Below are positions 52,250 through 64,000 of a stretch of 64,000 bases of DNA, one piece after another. The notes beneath the pieces were generated by a model that saw only the letters and a program-made list of their open reading frames with translations, ran no database searches and had not been told where the DNA came from. Source of the stretch: Symsagittifera roscoffensis (lineage: Eukaryota; Xenacoelomorpha; Acoela; Convolutidae); contig NC_087070.1 of assembly GCF_963678635.1 (NCBI RefSeq), positions 52,858,750 to 52,922,749 of the forward strand, given 5' to 3'. The stretch's first letter is position 1, and each line of letters starts with the position of its first letter. The position numbers and the translations under genes are program-made.

Positions 52250-52589
52250 GTGAGTTTTTTCTATCAGCAAATGAAAACGTAGGTCAATTTTTCTGCCGAG
52301 ATAAGAATTCTATTCAATTTGAATAGAAAATTTGCAGGTGCAACTTTTTTTAGCTTTTGAGAACCCGGAATTCACAAAAGGATTATAATTGAACATATTA
52401 TTTTTATTGTCTGCTAACTTTCCAACATTTTTTGCACTTATAACAAGTCTGCTCGTATCAAGACGGAAGTTTTTCAAAAAGTCAAAATTTCAAAACTAAT
52501 AGCTTCATTAATTTTTTTTCAATCACATCGGTGGAAACATTGAACGACAGTCAGACCATACTTAATGTTTTGAAAATGAACTTGAAAAT

Positions 52590-53030
52590 TATTACCAAGA
52601 TCAAAAAACATGTAGCCAAGATCATCCAAGATCTTGACAAGTTACCATGTAAAATTTTGCGAAGTTATCATGCAAGATAGTCTAAGATTCCCAAGTTACT
52701 TGCCAAAATAACCATGATACTTGGAAACAGTAACATCAGCTTGGCAATATGTTTCAAGGATGCGAGCAATCTTCTATGTTCATTCTCAAAGAAAATCTAA
52801 GAGAAAGTAAGCAAGCCAAGTTGTTTCAGATTTTCATCAAGACTAAGCAAATTAGATTGGTCGTATCCTTGAAAAATCTTGCCAAAAGGATATTATTGTT
52901 TCCAAGTATCAAGGTTATCTTGGCAAGTAACTTGAAAAAGTTACCCGATCATGCACGATCTTGCACGTACTTGCATGGTTACTTGGCCAGATCTTGGATG
53001 ATATTGGCAAAAAATTGAGTGATCTTGGTA
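52590..53030 (+). repeat. Degenerate repeats of CTTGGCAAG/AAGATC words
   Basis: Words like CCAAGATCTTG, AAGTTAC and TTGGCAAG recur irregularly in both orientations, without clear unit borders. Confidence 0.4.
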
Positions 53031-53427
53031 CAATTTTCACTAAAGTCAGTCACATAGATTTGTCACAACTTTTCAACTGCAATAAAAATTGATTAAAAGC
53101 ATCACAATTTCATAACTGCTCATTTGGTCAAGTTACTTGATTTATTTTTACAATCTCATATCCGTTGAACTATGAAGCTTAGAAAGCCTAGCAACGAATT
53201 TTATTTCTTTTTTGAAAGTTTTTTTTCCTCTAGTTTGACAATAAAATATTTTGAGAGTGAGCGAGCGCCTGCAAAACAGATAAATTTTAATTTTTCGCTG
53301 AGCTCAAATAAACCAATGAATTTGGCGGACCTACAAAAAATGAATAAAATTATGATTCGACTGTGGCGACCAAAAAATTGGGCTTTTCTTTCCGGAGTTA
53401 TTGTTTGTTTCGTGTTAACTGCTCCAG

Positions 53428-53527
53428 GTCCCCGCACCCCTGGACTGGAGGTGGGTCCGAGTGAGTATGAGGAGATGGTGATTCACTTCAATATCACAGA
53501 CAACGAGTACTCCTACCAACTATGGAG
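53428..53527 (+). CDS. Host FN3-repeat gene, exon j (first half of FN3 domain 6)
   Basis: Acceptor TTAACTGCTCCAG ends at 53427, donor GTACTT at 53528; phase 1 in, phase 2 out. PRTPGLEVGPSEYEEMVIHF and NITDNEYSYQLW; the usual core Trp position is replaced by hydrophobics, so this unit is divergent. Phase and position fit the chain. Confidence 0.8.
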
Positions 53528-53760
53528 GTACTTACAAGATCCTTACACTTCAAAATGTCAATGAACGTATAGTGAAAACACTTAAACAGGTTGTGATGAT
53601 TTTTTTGATTTTTTTCAAAAGTAATATTTTTTCACGCTCATGTTCGATCTTTGGCGTTTTGACTTTTGATTTCTTTCTAAATTCAATTCAAAATGGTTGG
53701 ACTTTAAAAATTACGCTCTGCATTTAAGAATGAGCAAATGGCGCAAAAATTACGTGAATG

Positions 53761-54172
53761 TGAGTTTATGTCCGGGGTGGCTCACTCATAGAGTAATTTC
53801 AGATTAGGTACACCGTCTGTTCGTCACGCTGTCTTATTTTCAGCCGGATAGATTCGTGCAACTTCTTAGTCTAATACCAATCTTAAACTTACTATTTTAT
53901 TTCCTAGTCTCAATAGATCTAGTGTAAACAGGTATCTGCGAGATAAGGTATCAGGAACTGTTCTGAAGGAGAAAGACTGTTTGTTGAATTATATTTATTC
54001 TGTTCTGTTTGCTGAAACTATGAATAAATTCAGCTATACAATTTATAGTAAGTGTTAGTTATGGATCATGATTGGTTAGTTAGAAATACTTTACAGAGAT
54101 AGTTTTATCAATAATATAATTGGTTATAAATACTAGTTTTAAACTAGTTCCAAATGGTTTTTAGTTTCGAGC
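53761..54172 (-). repeat. Diverged solo LTR related to E2
   Basis: CTCATAGAGTAATTTCAGAT, CGTCACGCTGTCTTATTTTC and GTGCAACTTCTTAGTCTAAT match the E2 LTR in order, and the similarity goes on past the point where the E2 5' LTR stops. No internal element sequence adjoins it, so it is a solo LTR of an older relative. Confidence 0.75.
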
Positions 54173-54719
54173 TAGGATTTTAACTTTTAAATTACTTTCA
54201 TATATACTGTTCTTGAAACCAAAAAACTTTAAGGCCATCTAATTTTTCCTTTGAAATTCGGAGATCGATTTTCTTTTTCAAAAAACAAGTCGGTAGTTTT
54301 TTTAGGTTTTCTTGCGCTCATTGCCATTTTTTCAATTGTCTGTCAGCTTATTTTAATACTCTCAATCAAATGTGAATGAAGGACGCAAAAATGAGCCAAT
54401 TAGAAGTTAATATTTCAGCTAATGTTATACCCTCCCAGCTGTTTAGTAATAAAAAAAAGTGTAGCACAACTTTATTTGTACTTTTGTGTTAAAAGGAGGG
54501 GCTCTAATGAAAACTTATTGACTGATCAGTGTTTTCTTTCATATGAAGATTAATTAATTCCAGTCGGCAGGTGTTAGGCTGAGTTTGGTAGATGATATTG
54601 TTTATAGTACGGAACTAAAATTAAATAATATTGAAATACTACAATGACAGAGGGCTGTTGTAGGTTTGCTTAGGGTGTAGGGTTTTGTGAGTTTTGAGAA
54701 GGTGGGTTCTTGAGCTCTA

Positions 54720-55142
54720 ATAGTTTTAAGTTTTTGAGCAAAGGCCAATCTAAAATTTTCACAAGATGGGGGCGGTTTATCAAAAAAAGTAGAAAATTTT
54801 TGTTAACCTTTTTTTTAAGCCGACCATCTTGATTTTCCGAGGTCTGCCAAATCACTAGAAAGACTATGTTTTGAACAAAGTTTCTGCTCCACAAAAAAAC
54901 TCTTTAAAAACAAGGCAAAAAAATGGTTTTGGAAAATTTTGCCCAAAAAGTTGCGTTTTTTCGGCTCGCGCTACCTCCTCAATAATTGCATATATTGTTT
55001 ATTAGAAAAATTTTAGGATTAGTCAGACAAAAATGGATATATAGTACAAAGAGAGTACAAAGGGGAACCATTTGGTTCGGCAGAGGATTGAATCCTTGAA
55101 GGGGGAAGATCCAACCCTCCCCAAATCCTAAATCCGATACTG
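54720..55142 (+). mobile_element. hAT-like MITE, copy 3 (diverged)
   Basis: Matches the copy at 19385 in order: TGATTTTCCGAGGTCTGCCA, TTTCGGCTCGCGCTACC, TACAAAGGGGAACCATTTGG, ending CCTAAATCCGATACTG. No coding capacity. Confidence 0.55.
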
Positions 55143-55360
55143 TCTGTGAGCTATCTTGAGTAAAAGTTTAACCGAAACTAGTTCCATTAGCCAAATGAAA
55201 TTAGTCTCCCTAACATTGAGTCGGGTTAGATCATCGACTTGGGTCAAAATTAGCCTTTATATGAAAAAATCGCTGCTTAGCTCATATAGAAAAACGCTTG
55301 GTTTTGCTGCAGTTTAAAATTGAATTGACTTTTTTGAGTTCTTTTATCATTCCTTTAAAG

Positions 55361-55517
55361 GTCATCGTCAGTGAATGTGGAGCCTGATTTCAAGCTGAAC
55401 ATGTCAGATGGAGAAGTGGGCATCTTCCATGACAGACAGGACATAGAGGGGGGCTATGTCTACTGCTACAAGGGCAGAGTGACCAAGTCAGCTGTCGAGT
55501 CATATGACTCACCAGTC
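55361..55517 (+). CDS. Host FN3-repeat gene, exon k (second half of FN3 domain 6)
   Basis: Acceptor TCATTCCTTTAAAG ends at 55360, donor GTAAGT at 55518; phase 2 in, phase 0 out. VEPDFKLNMSDGEVGIFHDR and GGYVYCYKGRVTKSAVESYD carry the F-strand Tyr. Confidence 0.88.
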
Positions 55518-58127
55518 GTAAGTATGGTCCCATAATGGGATTATGGACATGTATGGCCTGGTCTCATATATATGCAGATGATTTTGCTCTTATATGTATG
55601 GCCATGTATGCAATCTTATGTTGGTCTCAAAAATTAGAAAAAACGCTGTAAAAAATAAGTATAATTGCCATATAATCTCATAAAAGAAGGCTCGTTTTCC
55701 CGAGGATTATCACCATAACGAAATGTTTTTTTATTTCATTCAAAATAGCCTTTCCGTTTTGAGCTCAGGCATCGCTTCAAAAGAATCAAATCAAATTATA
55801 CGCGTTTTGAAGAACCCAAATTCGTTTGAATGTGATTTAATGCAAATAAACTCCAACAAAATTTGTCTATTCAAAATTTGGCTGAAAGTTTTTTTTTCAC
55901 TCGCTGTTTTCAACTACCAAAATGGGCCCTGTAGTTGCATCATTGACGCCTACAATATTCTGTATAGAGGCTGAAAAAAAACACTTGCTATACTTGCCAT
56001 ACTTGTGTACAAAGTACATAAAGGAGCTTCCGATTTTTGAAAAAGTGAAAATTCTATTAGTTTTTTCGAAATTTAATAAAAATATTGTGGTTGTTTTTAA
56101 AAAAAATAGAGCTTACTTTCTCAAAAAATATTGAGTATTTGAATACTTTTGATTATTTGAATCGATCCAAACAATGTTAAGAAAATTAATCACAAAATCA
56201 GATTTTTGTATCAATTTTTTCGTTTATTAAACAATTATTTTAAAAAAATGACAAAGTTGGAACTTTGATAACTTTCGTCAATTGTACTGCCGCTGCTATA
56301 AATATGCAGTATGGAGGATTTAATAAGCGTAAGGAAGCAATCTAGTGGTGCCGATTTTCGAAGAAACGCAGGAAAGTATGGGCTCGGGGTGGTTTTTTTC
56401 ATTCAGACCAATTCTCAAAAAAATGTCCGCCGGGGGATTGATCCATCTTCGTGATCCAAGAAGGGGTGCGCTCATCACTATCATCACTAGACTATCCTGG
56501 CCTTATGTTTGTTGTGAAATGCTCACGAACAGACTAACGTGACTATGAAAGCGCTGTGATACGTTGATGCATTATTTACGCGTGCCAAAAAATCCCGCAC
56601 CACAAAATCGTTCCAAATTCAATTGAGGCAGGCTAATTGGTCTTTTAATTCCATAAAAGATTCCTAATATTCAGCTTAAACTTTATAGTTTGTCAATATT
56701 TCATTTGCCAAAAACTATTTGAGACCAGTTTATAGACAGTCGAAAGATTCAGGGCGTTGCCCTGATACGATCAGTCTTGTTTGAAAAGTACAGCAACACA
56801 GAAGAAATATAAGCAACATTGAGCTACCTGTGTACAAATGTTGGATCTTTTATTGCCCAAAAATCATTATTTCAACATCTTGAACTGAAACTATTTTGCT
56901 TCAATCTGATTGGCTAGAATTAGCCAATCAAATTTCAGTACCACCTCAGAATGTTTTCTTCAAAATTTGAAGTCGAACTATAACTGAGCCGAATTGGCCA
57001 GAAATGAAAAAAGTTTAGTAAACTAATCAATATTATTTCAAATACGCTCCAGAGTCTTACCCTGATAAGAAAAAAAATGATAACCTTTGTCTCTGCTCAA
57101 AACTCGGCAGTGTTAGAAGACGTTTTAAGAGTATAGTGATCGCTTTTGCTTTAACCAAATCAACCAGTGCTATCAGTATGTTGTTCTCAGCATTTAGTAT
57201 TAAAAAATCGCAAAACTAAGAAAGTAATAAAACCCCATCTGTTCAAGTATATCAAATTTCTGCAGTAGGTGTAATTGAAGAGCTTTTTTCATAATGATTC
57301 AGTATAGTATCTATTAAACAAAATTGTTTGTATCAGGGCAAAGCATTGAAAATTCAGACTGCGGCTTAACGTGTCTAGTGTTTGGTGAAACAAATATTTT
57401 TCATTCTCTCTAAAGTAGCAAAAAAATCTCTATTTTTTCTCGGAAACTTTTGTTTTTCTGCGCAATTTGAAGTAATCACTGAGAAAAGAGAGGCAGAGCG
57501 AGATCTATGCGATAATTATGAGTAGCTATATTCCACAATTGCTACTCTGTAATACCGCCAAATTGGTTTTTTAACCGAAAATCTCGTGAATGATCTCAGT
57601 TTGAATTATAGTCGTTAGAGTAGTCCAAAAATGAAACCATAACTTTCATTATGGTTTCATTTTATGATTCATTATTATGGCAAAAAAAAGAGATGAAACA
57701 TTTTCTTACACATTTGAGGCCAGGTTAACGACACTTTTCAGATAGTAACAAAAAAATTTTGTCTAAAATGTTTGAAAGACTGTGTCAAAATTTTAAACAA
57801 CCATAGCATAAATATTCAGCAATTTGTTCAAACAACAAGTAGCTTTTAGAATTGGTCAAAAATTGTCTATTTTTAATAACAAAGTAAAGTGCACACTTTG
57901 CTGGCATTTTTCAAGCAGAGATTAAGTTAAACTAAACACAAGCAAACCTGATAATCTTTGAATCCCCAACGGAGTAAAATTGCCAAATCATCCATGTTTG
58001 TCATAGTGGGCTTTTTTCTAATGTAATTTAATAATTTAGTCCATAAAATATTAAAATTTGAACAAAATTGGTTAATTTTTTCTCGGTTCCTTGAGTTTCT
58101 TCACCAGTCTGTTTTTTATGTTTCAAG
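55518..58127 (+). other. Host intron k-l (2.6 kb)
   Basis: No gene. It contains a family B repeat copy (56346-56785) and AT-rich DNA. Confidence 0.75.
56346..56785 (+). repeat. Dispersed repeat family B, copy 4
   Basis: GGTGCCGATTTTCGAAGAAA start and AGATTCAGGGCGTTGCCCTG then ATACGATCAGTCTTGTTTG end, with the same terminal hairpin. Confidence 0.6.
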
Positions 58128-58357
58128 GCTTGCAGTTGCTCAATCCCGAATCCAGTGACTGATTTGGCAGTGGGCAACCAGACTGATGAACAGGTGATAG
58201 TGACCTGGCTCAGTCCATCGGGTAACTTCACCTATGCCACTGTGAAGCTGAACGACATGGAGGCGAATGTAACCGGTGGTGCAGAAGAGTTCATAGCAGG
58301 AGACACGGCCAGTGGAATGACACTAACGCCCAACACGCCATACTCAGTCAAAGTATT
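58128..58357 (+). CDS. Host FN3-repeat gene, exon l (FN3 domain 7, most of it)
   Basis: Acceptor TTTATGTTTCAAG ends at 58127, donor GTACGT at 58358; phase 0 in, phase 2 out. PNPVTDLAVGNQTDEQVIVT and WLSPSGNFTYATVKLNDMEA, then LTPNTPYSVKV. Sequons NQT, NFT and NVT are present. Confidence 0.9.
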
Positions 58358-58800
58358 GTACGTGTTTTTCACACAACTAAATACACTGCTCATTTTAATA
58401 AACTTTAGAGCTTTAAATAACATTTTTCTCCTCAATTTTTGTCTAATTTTCACCCAATTTGAAATTTCAAATTTTATTGGTTTTGTCCGGATAATTTAAA
58501 TCAGCACTGAACTTCCCAATTAACTATGTATAGAAAAAAATTTAAAGCACGTTTTCTTCAATATTTTTGCTGGTTTCAGACAAAAAAAAACAAAATGCGC
58601 GAAACCCAAAACTTTTTGCGGAAAATCATAAACAAATTAAAGTGTTTGTGTTGTGATTGTGCTTTCGTGAGTTTCCTCATTTGTAAATGAAATCAGCACT
58701 TTGTAAAATGCACTTTTAAAACGCGTTCTATTTTTTGCCAGTAGGCTTTTTTTATTATGATTTACTTTTTTGGAACCATTCTGAATCTGAGTTTTTTCAG

Positions 58801-58921
58801 CTACTACCTCAACTGTCCGGTGAATGGGGAAACCTATAGGTCGCCGGAAACATCTGTACTGGACCACACAAGTCCACAGCGACCAGTTATGATCCTCACT
58901 ACTGGACCAGTGACCCCATCG
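58801..58921 (+). CDS. Host FN3-repeat gene, exon m (end of FN3 domain 7, start of domain 8)
   Basis: Acceptor GAGTTTTTTCAG ends at 58800, donor GTAAGG at 58922; phase 2 in, phase 0 out. YYLNCPVNGETYRSPETSVL ends one domain and SPQRPVMILTTGPVTPS begins the next. Confidence 0.88.
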
Positions 58922-59476
58922 GTAAGGGCCACGGTTGACCACCCTACAAAAATTCCCCCTATCTTAGAACTTCTTATAAAAATTGTAGGAAACATCCGCT
59001 ATCTTACAACTTTGTTATAGGAAAAGTTCTAATATAGCGACTTTTGGTCAACCCGGGGATGGTTACTCAAACAGTTATTGCTAATAAATCGCTAGCACAA
59101 AATACTTAAGCAGAGCGAAACCTGAATCTTTTTTCGGAATTTTAATGTTTGATATGTCAGCTAACCTTGAACGATCGATGACAACATCAGTGACTTTGAA
59201 CAAGTTGAACGGTCATAAAACAGTGCATTTTAGGTTAATCAATTTTTTGACAAGTTTTTTTTCTGAAATAATTGAAAACTGATTTCAGGCGTCTAAATGA
59301 GCAGTTATAGATTATTTGATTTCACTCGGACTAGTTGATCGAAAAAAAGGTGCAACAGTTTTGGCATTAACTGTCCATCGATGGTAAAAATGGGAAAAAC
59401 TTTTTTAGAGCGACCAAATTTATTTTCCGAGATCTCCCAAATGATTATAATCACCCCAGTTAATCACTTGCTACAG

Positions 59477-59621
59477 GTGATGGGGGTACAGTTCTGGCTG
59501 TCAGATGGAACGGGTGAGTTCCAGATGAGGTTGGAGAGGGACGGAGGTGACGTGGATCTGAACGTCTCCAATCCATACGTGGACACTTCACTCACACCCG
59601 CCACTGCATACAACTACACGG
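59477..59621 (+). CDS. Host FN3-repeat gene, exon n (FN3 domain 8, middle)
   Basis: Acceptor CACTTGCTACAG ends at 59476; phase 0 in, phase 1 out at donor GTAGAT (59622), a weak site. VMGVQFWLSDGTGEFQMRLE and SLTPATAYNYTG. If the donor is skipped, the frame runs 24 codons on to a TAA at 59691-59693 and would give a truncated protein. Confidence 0.85.
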
Positions 59622-59814
59622 GTAGATTATTCTCTCAAAAGTTTGAGTATACAGCGGCCTGTGCTCGTGGCGGTCCTGTCTGTGATCAGTAAAACATATT
59701 GATCTAGCTAACTGCAGATTAAAAATGCATATAATTTGGTTTATTTTGCAATCTGCATTTCTATTATGCTTATGCGGCAACAATTTCATTACCTAAACTG
59801 CTCGAAATTTCTTG

Positions 59815-60010
59815 TAATGCGCGACTCATGTTGCCACTTTGCACTACCCATGTTGCGAGTTTGCGTGTTCCATGTTGCGGCTTTCCGCAACTCATGTTGC
59901 AAATTGGCGCGACCCTTGTTGCGAATTTGCACGCCCCATATTGCGACTTTGCGTGGCCCATTTTTGCTGTATTGCAACTTTGCGCAATCCATGTTGCGAC
60001 TTTGAAAAAT
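59815..60010 (+). repeat. Minisatellite, about 21-26-base unit
   Basis: Repeated CCATGTTGCGACTTTGCGCR-like units, about eight degenerate copies. Frames on both strands through it are repeat artefacts. Confidence 0.8.
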
Positions 60011-61849
60011 ACAGTTAATCAAATCAACTGGCTAATTTTTGTTTAAAGGTTTCGTTGGACCATTCTGCGCCAACTTGCGCAGCATTCAGAAACTCTTGTT
60101 TTAACATTCAGCTCTTTTCCGCTTCCCCCTACATTTGAACTTCATTTTTGAAAAACTACTTTTACATTGCTATAATGTAATAAAACTTTGAATGGTGAAC
60201 AATTCTTTTATTGTGAACGCATTTGTTTTTTATACCTTACACCGTAAAATCACGCATTCAGACATAATAACAATTAACAATTAAGACAATTAAGAAAATG
60301 AAAATTTTGAAATGTGGGGGAAAATGAAAAAGAGCCTAACATTGTATATACGCAAGGTGCAACTCATTAAAAGGTATTTGAGAAATAAATGTAAATATTG
60401 TCATTGTTGGCAAAACCGAGTGTTATTTTTTGTCTGCCGTAGCTTTTTGCTTCTTTTGTTCTTGAAAATATCCGACAACAAGAATATCCGACAATATAAA
60501 CATTTAACGCCATTTCGCAAAAAAAAGCAGCAAGCAAAAATTAAGCTTTTGTGTGCATAACGTAGTGCTGGATACACATAATTCGATTTTCTCCCCATTT
60601 CCCAGAATAAATTTTTTCAAAAACGCTCAAAACGCCCATTTATTTTGTATGGCATGTTTTGTATGCCTTGGTCAATGCAGGATTAGTTAAAATTAGTTAC
60701 AATTGTTTTAACAAAAATCACTTGTGAAATTTTTAACCAAAATTTAAAAGTTTAATACTTTCATTTTATCTTTTTTTAGGACAAAACTAAGACAATGCAG
60801 GCCGTTTCGAATGCATTGTAGTGATGGTCAAACCGAGATGGTTAAACCTTTGGTGTTTCTACTTTTGAGTAACCAAGGTCTTTGCCACCAATTTTGGTTA
60901 CGAACACTACCCAAAAATTTTGAGAAATTAAATTTTGCAGAAACAATTTTTTTTTGATTTATGGAAAATTGCTAGTCATACAGTTTCCATTTATGAAAAA
61001 TCAAAAAATCAATAATCATAGACATTTCATAAAATGTTTTGTACTTAACGAATTGGGGTTTTTATATGGTTTGACTGAAAAAAAACCGCAATCATATAAA
61101 TTTTTTAAAAAATGAAAACTCTATAACCAGCATTTTCTTGTCTGCGACGTTCAAAATTGCGATATTTTAAAATTTAAGTAGCAATTTATAATGGGTTTTG
61201 CCCTGCAAAATTATAAGATACTTTTTTCCCTAACCCATTTTTGTTCTTAAAAAATTTTCAAAAAACTTTTGTCATTAAACATACCAAAAATTGTTTGTAT
61301 CGTATTTGCTGAAAATCTATGCTGAGTTATTCTATGAAGAGAATTTTAGCTGTCTGCTTTTGAGCCAGAATAGATACTTTGGCGATTCAAGAAGGCAAAA
61401 AAAAACTTTCGTAAAAAGGCAAAAAAAAAACCCTTGTAATCTCTTATAATCTAATATAAAAGGTTATAAGCCTTTTTTCTGTCAAAACTATCTAAAAGTG
61501 AGATGTCTTGTCTTTCTTTGGTTAATCTGAACACAATGTTTTACCACGAAACAAAAGTTTCAAACATATCTCTTCATATTATTTGAAAGAATCCCGCGGT
61601 AGGTGAAATATAATTCTTCTATAAAATCATGAAACCAAAGCTGTTGGCTGATATTTGGTGATGAACATAACCTAAAATGTGCATCATGAAATAACTTTAC
61701 TCAAAAAGAAATGAAAAAAAAAAAAGTTATAAATTTGATATAATTTGAAAACTGTTGAAACAATTTTCTCCTTTTTCACATAAACCAACTTCTACGAAAA
61801 GCATGACACACAAGCAATTTAGGTGCAAGTTCGAAGACAAAATGGGCAA

Positions 61850-61995
61850 GCAAAAATGATTATAAACAATTATAATCTATCATAATGGTTTTTTTGCAAA
61901 ACAAATGAATTAGAAATTCGGATAAAAATAATCGATTATAATCTATAATAACTTATCATATTTGAGATCAAAAAGAGAGGTTATATTTAAAGACT
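61850..61995. repeat. ATTATAAT palindrome cluster
   Basis: GATTATAAACAATTATAATC and AATCGATTATAATCTATAAT-type words in a row. Confidence 0.5.
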
Positions 61996-62501
61996 GGTAC
62001 TATTTTTGTGAGACTGGTACTAAAATCCTTTTATAATCGAAAATAAACGTTGGAAATTGATTGCGGGTCGACATTTGTTTGTAAGAATTTATGACAAACA
62101 AAATTGTCAAAACAATTGTATTCTATCAAAGATAGCTGTGTTGTTTTAGCAGAACACCCGGTCCGATTGTTTTTACCTTCCTCGAGACTGGGAGGGAAAA
62201 GGGAAAAATAATTTGGGAAAAATCATTAAGGGGAAAATCATTTGGGTTGAAATCAGGAGCGGAGACAAAGTGACCCATGGAATATCCTAGATCTGTCCCT
62301 GGTTGTGAAATTTTTATCGAAGCATTTTTTTGCATCTTTGTTAGGCTATAGCTCTCAATCCTTATTTCTAGCTTTTGTTGGTTGATAATGAATCAAAAGC
62401 TAGCAAAAAACTTTTATTTTATAAAAAAGATGTCTCACAAAAAACATAAACATATATTTAATTTTGATTTTATAACTTTATTTCAGTTTGATATTTTACA
62501 G

Positions 62502-62654
62502 GATATCTGATCGGCAACAATGGTGAATTGAGTCCCCCCAGTCAGGTTGTTTTCCACTGCACTCATCCTGAAGCCCCCCTCCAACTGCAAACGAGTACGG
62601 TGGAGCCCACCGCAATTAGAGTGTCGTGGGAAAACCCCCCCAACTCACCGGACG
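62502..62654 (+). CDS. Host FN3-repeat gene, exon o (end of FN3 domain 8, start of domain 9)
   Basis: Acceptor GATATTTTACAG ends at 62501, donor GTCAGT at 62655; phase 1 in and out. GYLIGNNGELSPPSQVVFHC closes domain 8; APLQLQTSTVEPTAIRVSWE opens domain 9. A run of C (about 62667-62686) follows in the intron. Confidence 0.9.
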
Positions 62655-62902
62655 GTCAGTGATTAACCCCCCCCCCCCCCCCCCCCATCACCTCGCGTGC
62701 AAATTTTATATTTTTTCAACGTCTACTAACTTTGTCTAATTGTCATGAAAATTGGCGTATGAGCTATTTAGCCAATAAGCAACACATCTGTATATACAAC
62801 TTTGTAAAACCAATATTTATACACCGTAAAAACAAAAGCTATTTCTGGTAAGACGGACGGTGCAAGCCCAGCACTTTATGCAATAGTTACATCATTTATT
62901 AG

Positions 62903-63097
62903 GATATTACATAACACTGGACCAGCTGCAAACTTCCCTAGTGACAGAGACTGTGAACACAAACAGAGTGGCAGCCTTTACCATTGCCACCGGCGACTCT
63001 GCTCGATATGACAGTGGACCCCTGAACTTGACGGTAGACGCCGGATCGGCCCTCGTTCCAGCCACTCAGTACAAAATCAGCGTCACGGGGTGCATAG
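62903..63097 (+). CDS. Host FN3-repeat gene, exon p (second half of FN3 domain 9)
   Basis: Acceptor CATTTATTAG ends at 62902, donor GTAGGC at 63098; phase 1 in and out. YYITLDQLQTSLVTETVNTN and LVPATQYKISVTGCIG complete the domain. The gene continues beyond the window. Confidence 0.9.
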
Positions 63098-64000
63098 GTA
63101 GGCACACGGTAGAGCACATACGAGTCCTAATCCCCCTTTGGTACCTAATAAAGAGTTTCCCCACTATAATTAACTAATTAAACGGTTTATCCTATGTTAG
63201 TTTTGCACCTTCAAAAGGGGAGAGGGATAATTAACAAGATCCGAACACGCTTCGTCCCCCTTTTTCAATATATTTTTTTGAGCTCCCCCCCTTGATTAAA
63301 TAGCGTCTTTTGTCTATTTTTATCAGGGGGTGCTAGAGGTGTTTTAGAGCCAAAAAGTCCTCGTAAACAGCAGAAGCATTTTAAAACTTTGAACTTAAAA
63401 GTAATCGTTGGAAACCTATGGATATAAAACTAGCCTCTATATAGGTTTTTTTCACAAAAAAAACTAAACTTTTTGTTGACCTCTTGTTGATCAATTTGTT
63501 CAAAAACAATGCCAGAATCTTAGTCAAATTTTATGTCGTAGCTGAGTCGTTTCTTATATTTTTTTAATAAGGAAAAATCTATATGAAGACCTAGCTTATC
63601 CGTATCCGTAATTAAGCTTAGGCAATCGCTTATAACGGATTAATATGTTGATTTTTAATCTTTATTATTAATTATAATTACCAAAATTAGCTGTTAACCA
63701 AAACGAATATATAATCGATTATAATCATGATAATTTCCAAGAAAAGATAATATCTCATAATCCAGTCCCGCGCTCAGTAAAAAGAGAAAATAGTCGATTA
63801 TATTATAATTATAATCGTACTTTTAGCAAAATAATATTTAATTATAAGCGCCAATTTTAGATGTTTAAGCGATTTATAATCCATTATAATGATAACATTT
63901 TTGGTGACAATTTAATAAATTATAATCAATTTTAATTCATTATAATTTTTCTGAAGGTCTCTTATAATCTCTTATAATCTATTATAATAGATTTTAATCC
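63098..64000 (+). other. Host intron after exon p, with ATTATAAT palindromes
   Basis: No gene to the window end. From about 63690 the sequence is dominated by ATAATCGATTATAATCATGA-like words on both strands. Confidence 0.65.

Larger units (their letters stand above)
59622..62501 (+). other. Host intron n-o (2.9 kb)
   Basis: No gene. Contains the TTGCGACTTTGCGC minisatellite (59815-60010) and ATTATAAT-type words (61430-61995). Confidence 0.75.

Noticed and set aside
60312-60598. Basic and Cys-rich frames on both strands
   Set aside because: They overlap each other in intron DNA with no splice support or domain.

Overview
The window is invertebrate-type animal nuclear DNA. It is AT-rich and carries long introns, all with canonical GT-AG ends. 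Its backbone is one multi-exon host gene on the + strand, and two retrovirus-like Ty3/gypsy elements, a solo LTR, small non-autonomous repeats and minisatellites have accumulated in and beside its introns. The species cannot be named from sequence alone. Env-bearing gypsy elements are known from tunicates and other invertebrates, but that is only a hint.

Host gene (14720-63097, open at both ends of the window). Sixteen exons form one chain in which every splice phase agrees. They encode about 870 residues, or roughly nine fibronectin type III domains, with many N-glycosylation sequons and paired cysteines. The product is probably the ectodomain of a large cell-surface receptor or adhesion protein (receptor tyrosine phosphatase-like is possible). 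No kinase, phosphatase or transmembrane segment is inside the window.

Element E1 (1 to about 11.2 kb, + strand, 5' end outside the window, decayed). The order is gag zinc knuckle, protease, a TARG1-like ADP-ribose macrodomain, RT, RNase H, integrase, two ORFs on the opposite strand, an envelope-like gene and a third ORF. The macrodomain lies inside pol between protease and RT, keeps the lysine and aspartate known to be catalytic in TARG1, and is absent from E2. I consider it the main discovery here. The start of the E1 envelope also contains a 87-base, stop-free intron with perfect splice sites that encodes most of the signal peptide.

Element E2 (about 21131-39933, - strand, inside host intron 20722-40320, young). 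The two LTR copies differ at 3 of 356 bases. Reading along its own strand: LTR, primer binding site, a leader with repeats that carry splice donors, a basic 155-residue ORF, a gag-pol frame of about 2,750 codons with one in-frame stop, two tiny hydrophobic ORFs, a 377-codon open frame with no start codon, an envelope gene with one frameshift, a 602-residue ORF that overlaps the envelope stop as ATGA, and the 3' LTR. The start-less frame lies in a 1.1-kb stretch almost free of ATG in all three frames. This looks like a spliced or leaky-scanning accessory gene ahead of env. E2 is built like a complex retrovirus on a gypsy backbone.

The rest is intronic. There is a 1.12-kb tandem duplication with GA microsatellites (11.9-14.1 kb), a CT-rich minisatellite (18.57-19.14 kb), hAT-like MITEs, a dispersed repeat of about 0.5 kb ending in a short hairpin, a diverged solo LTR (53.8 kb), and several minisatellites.
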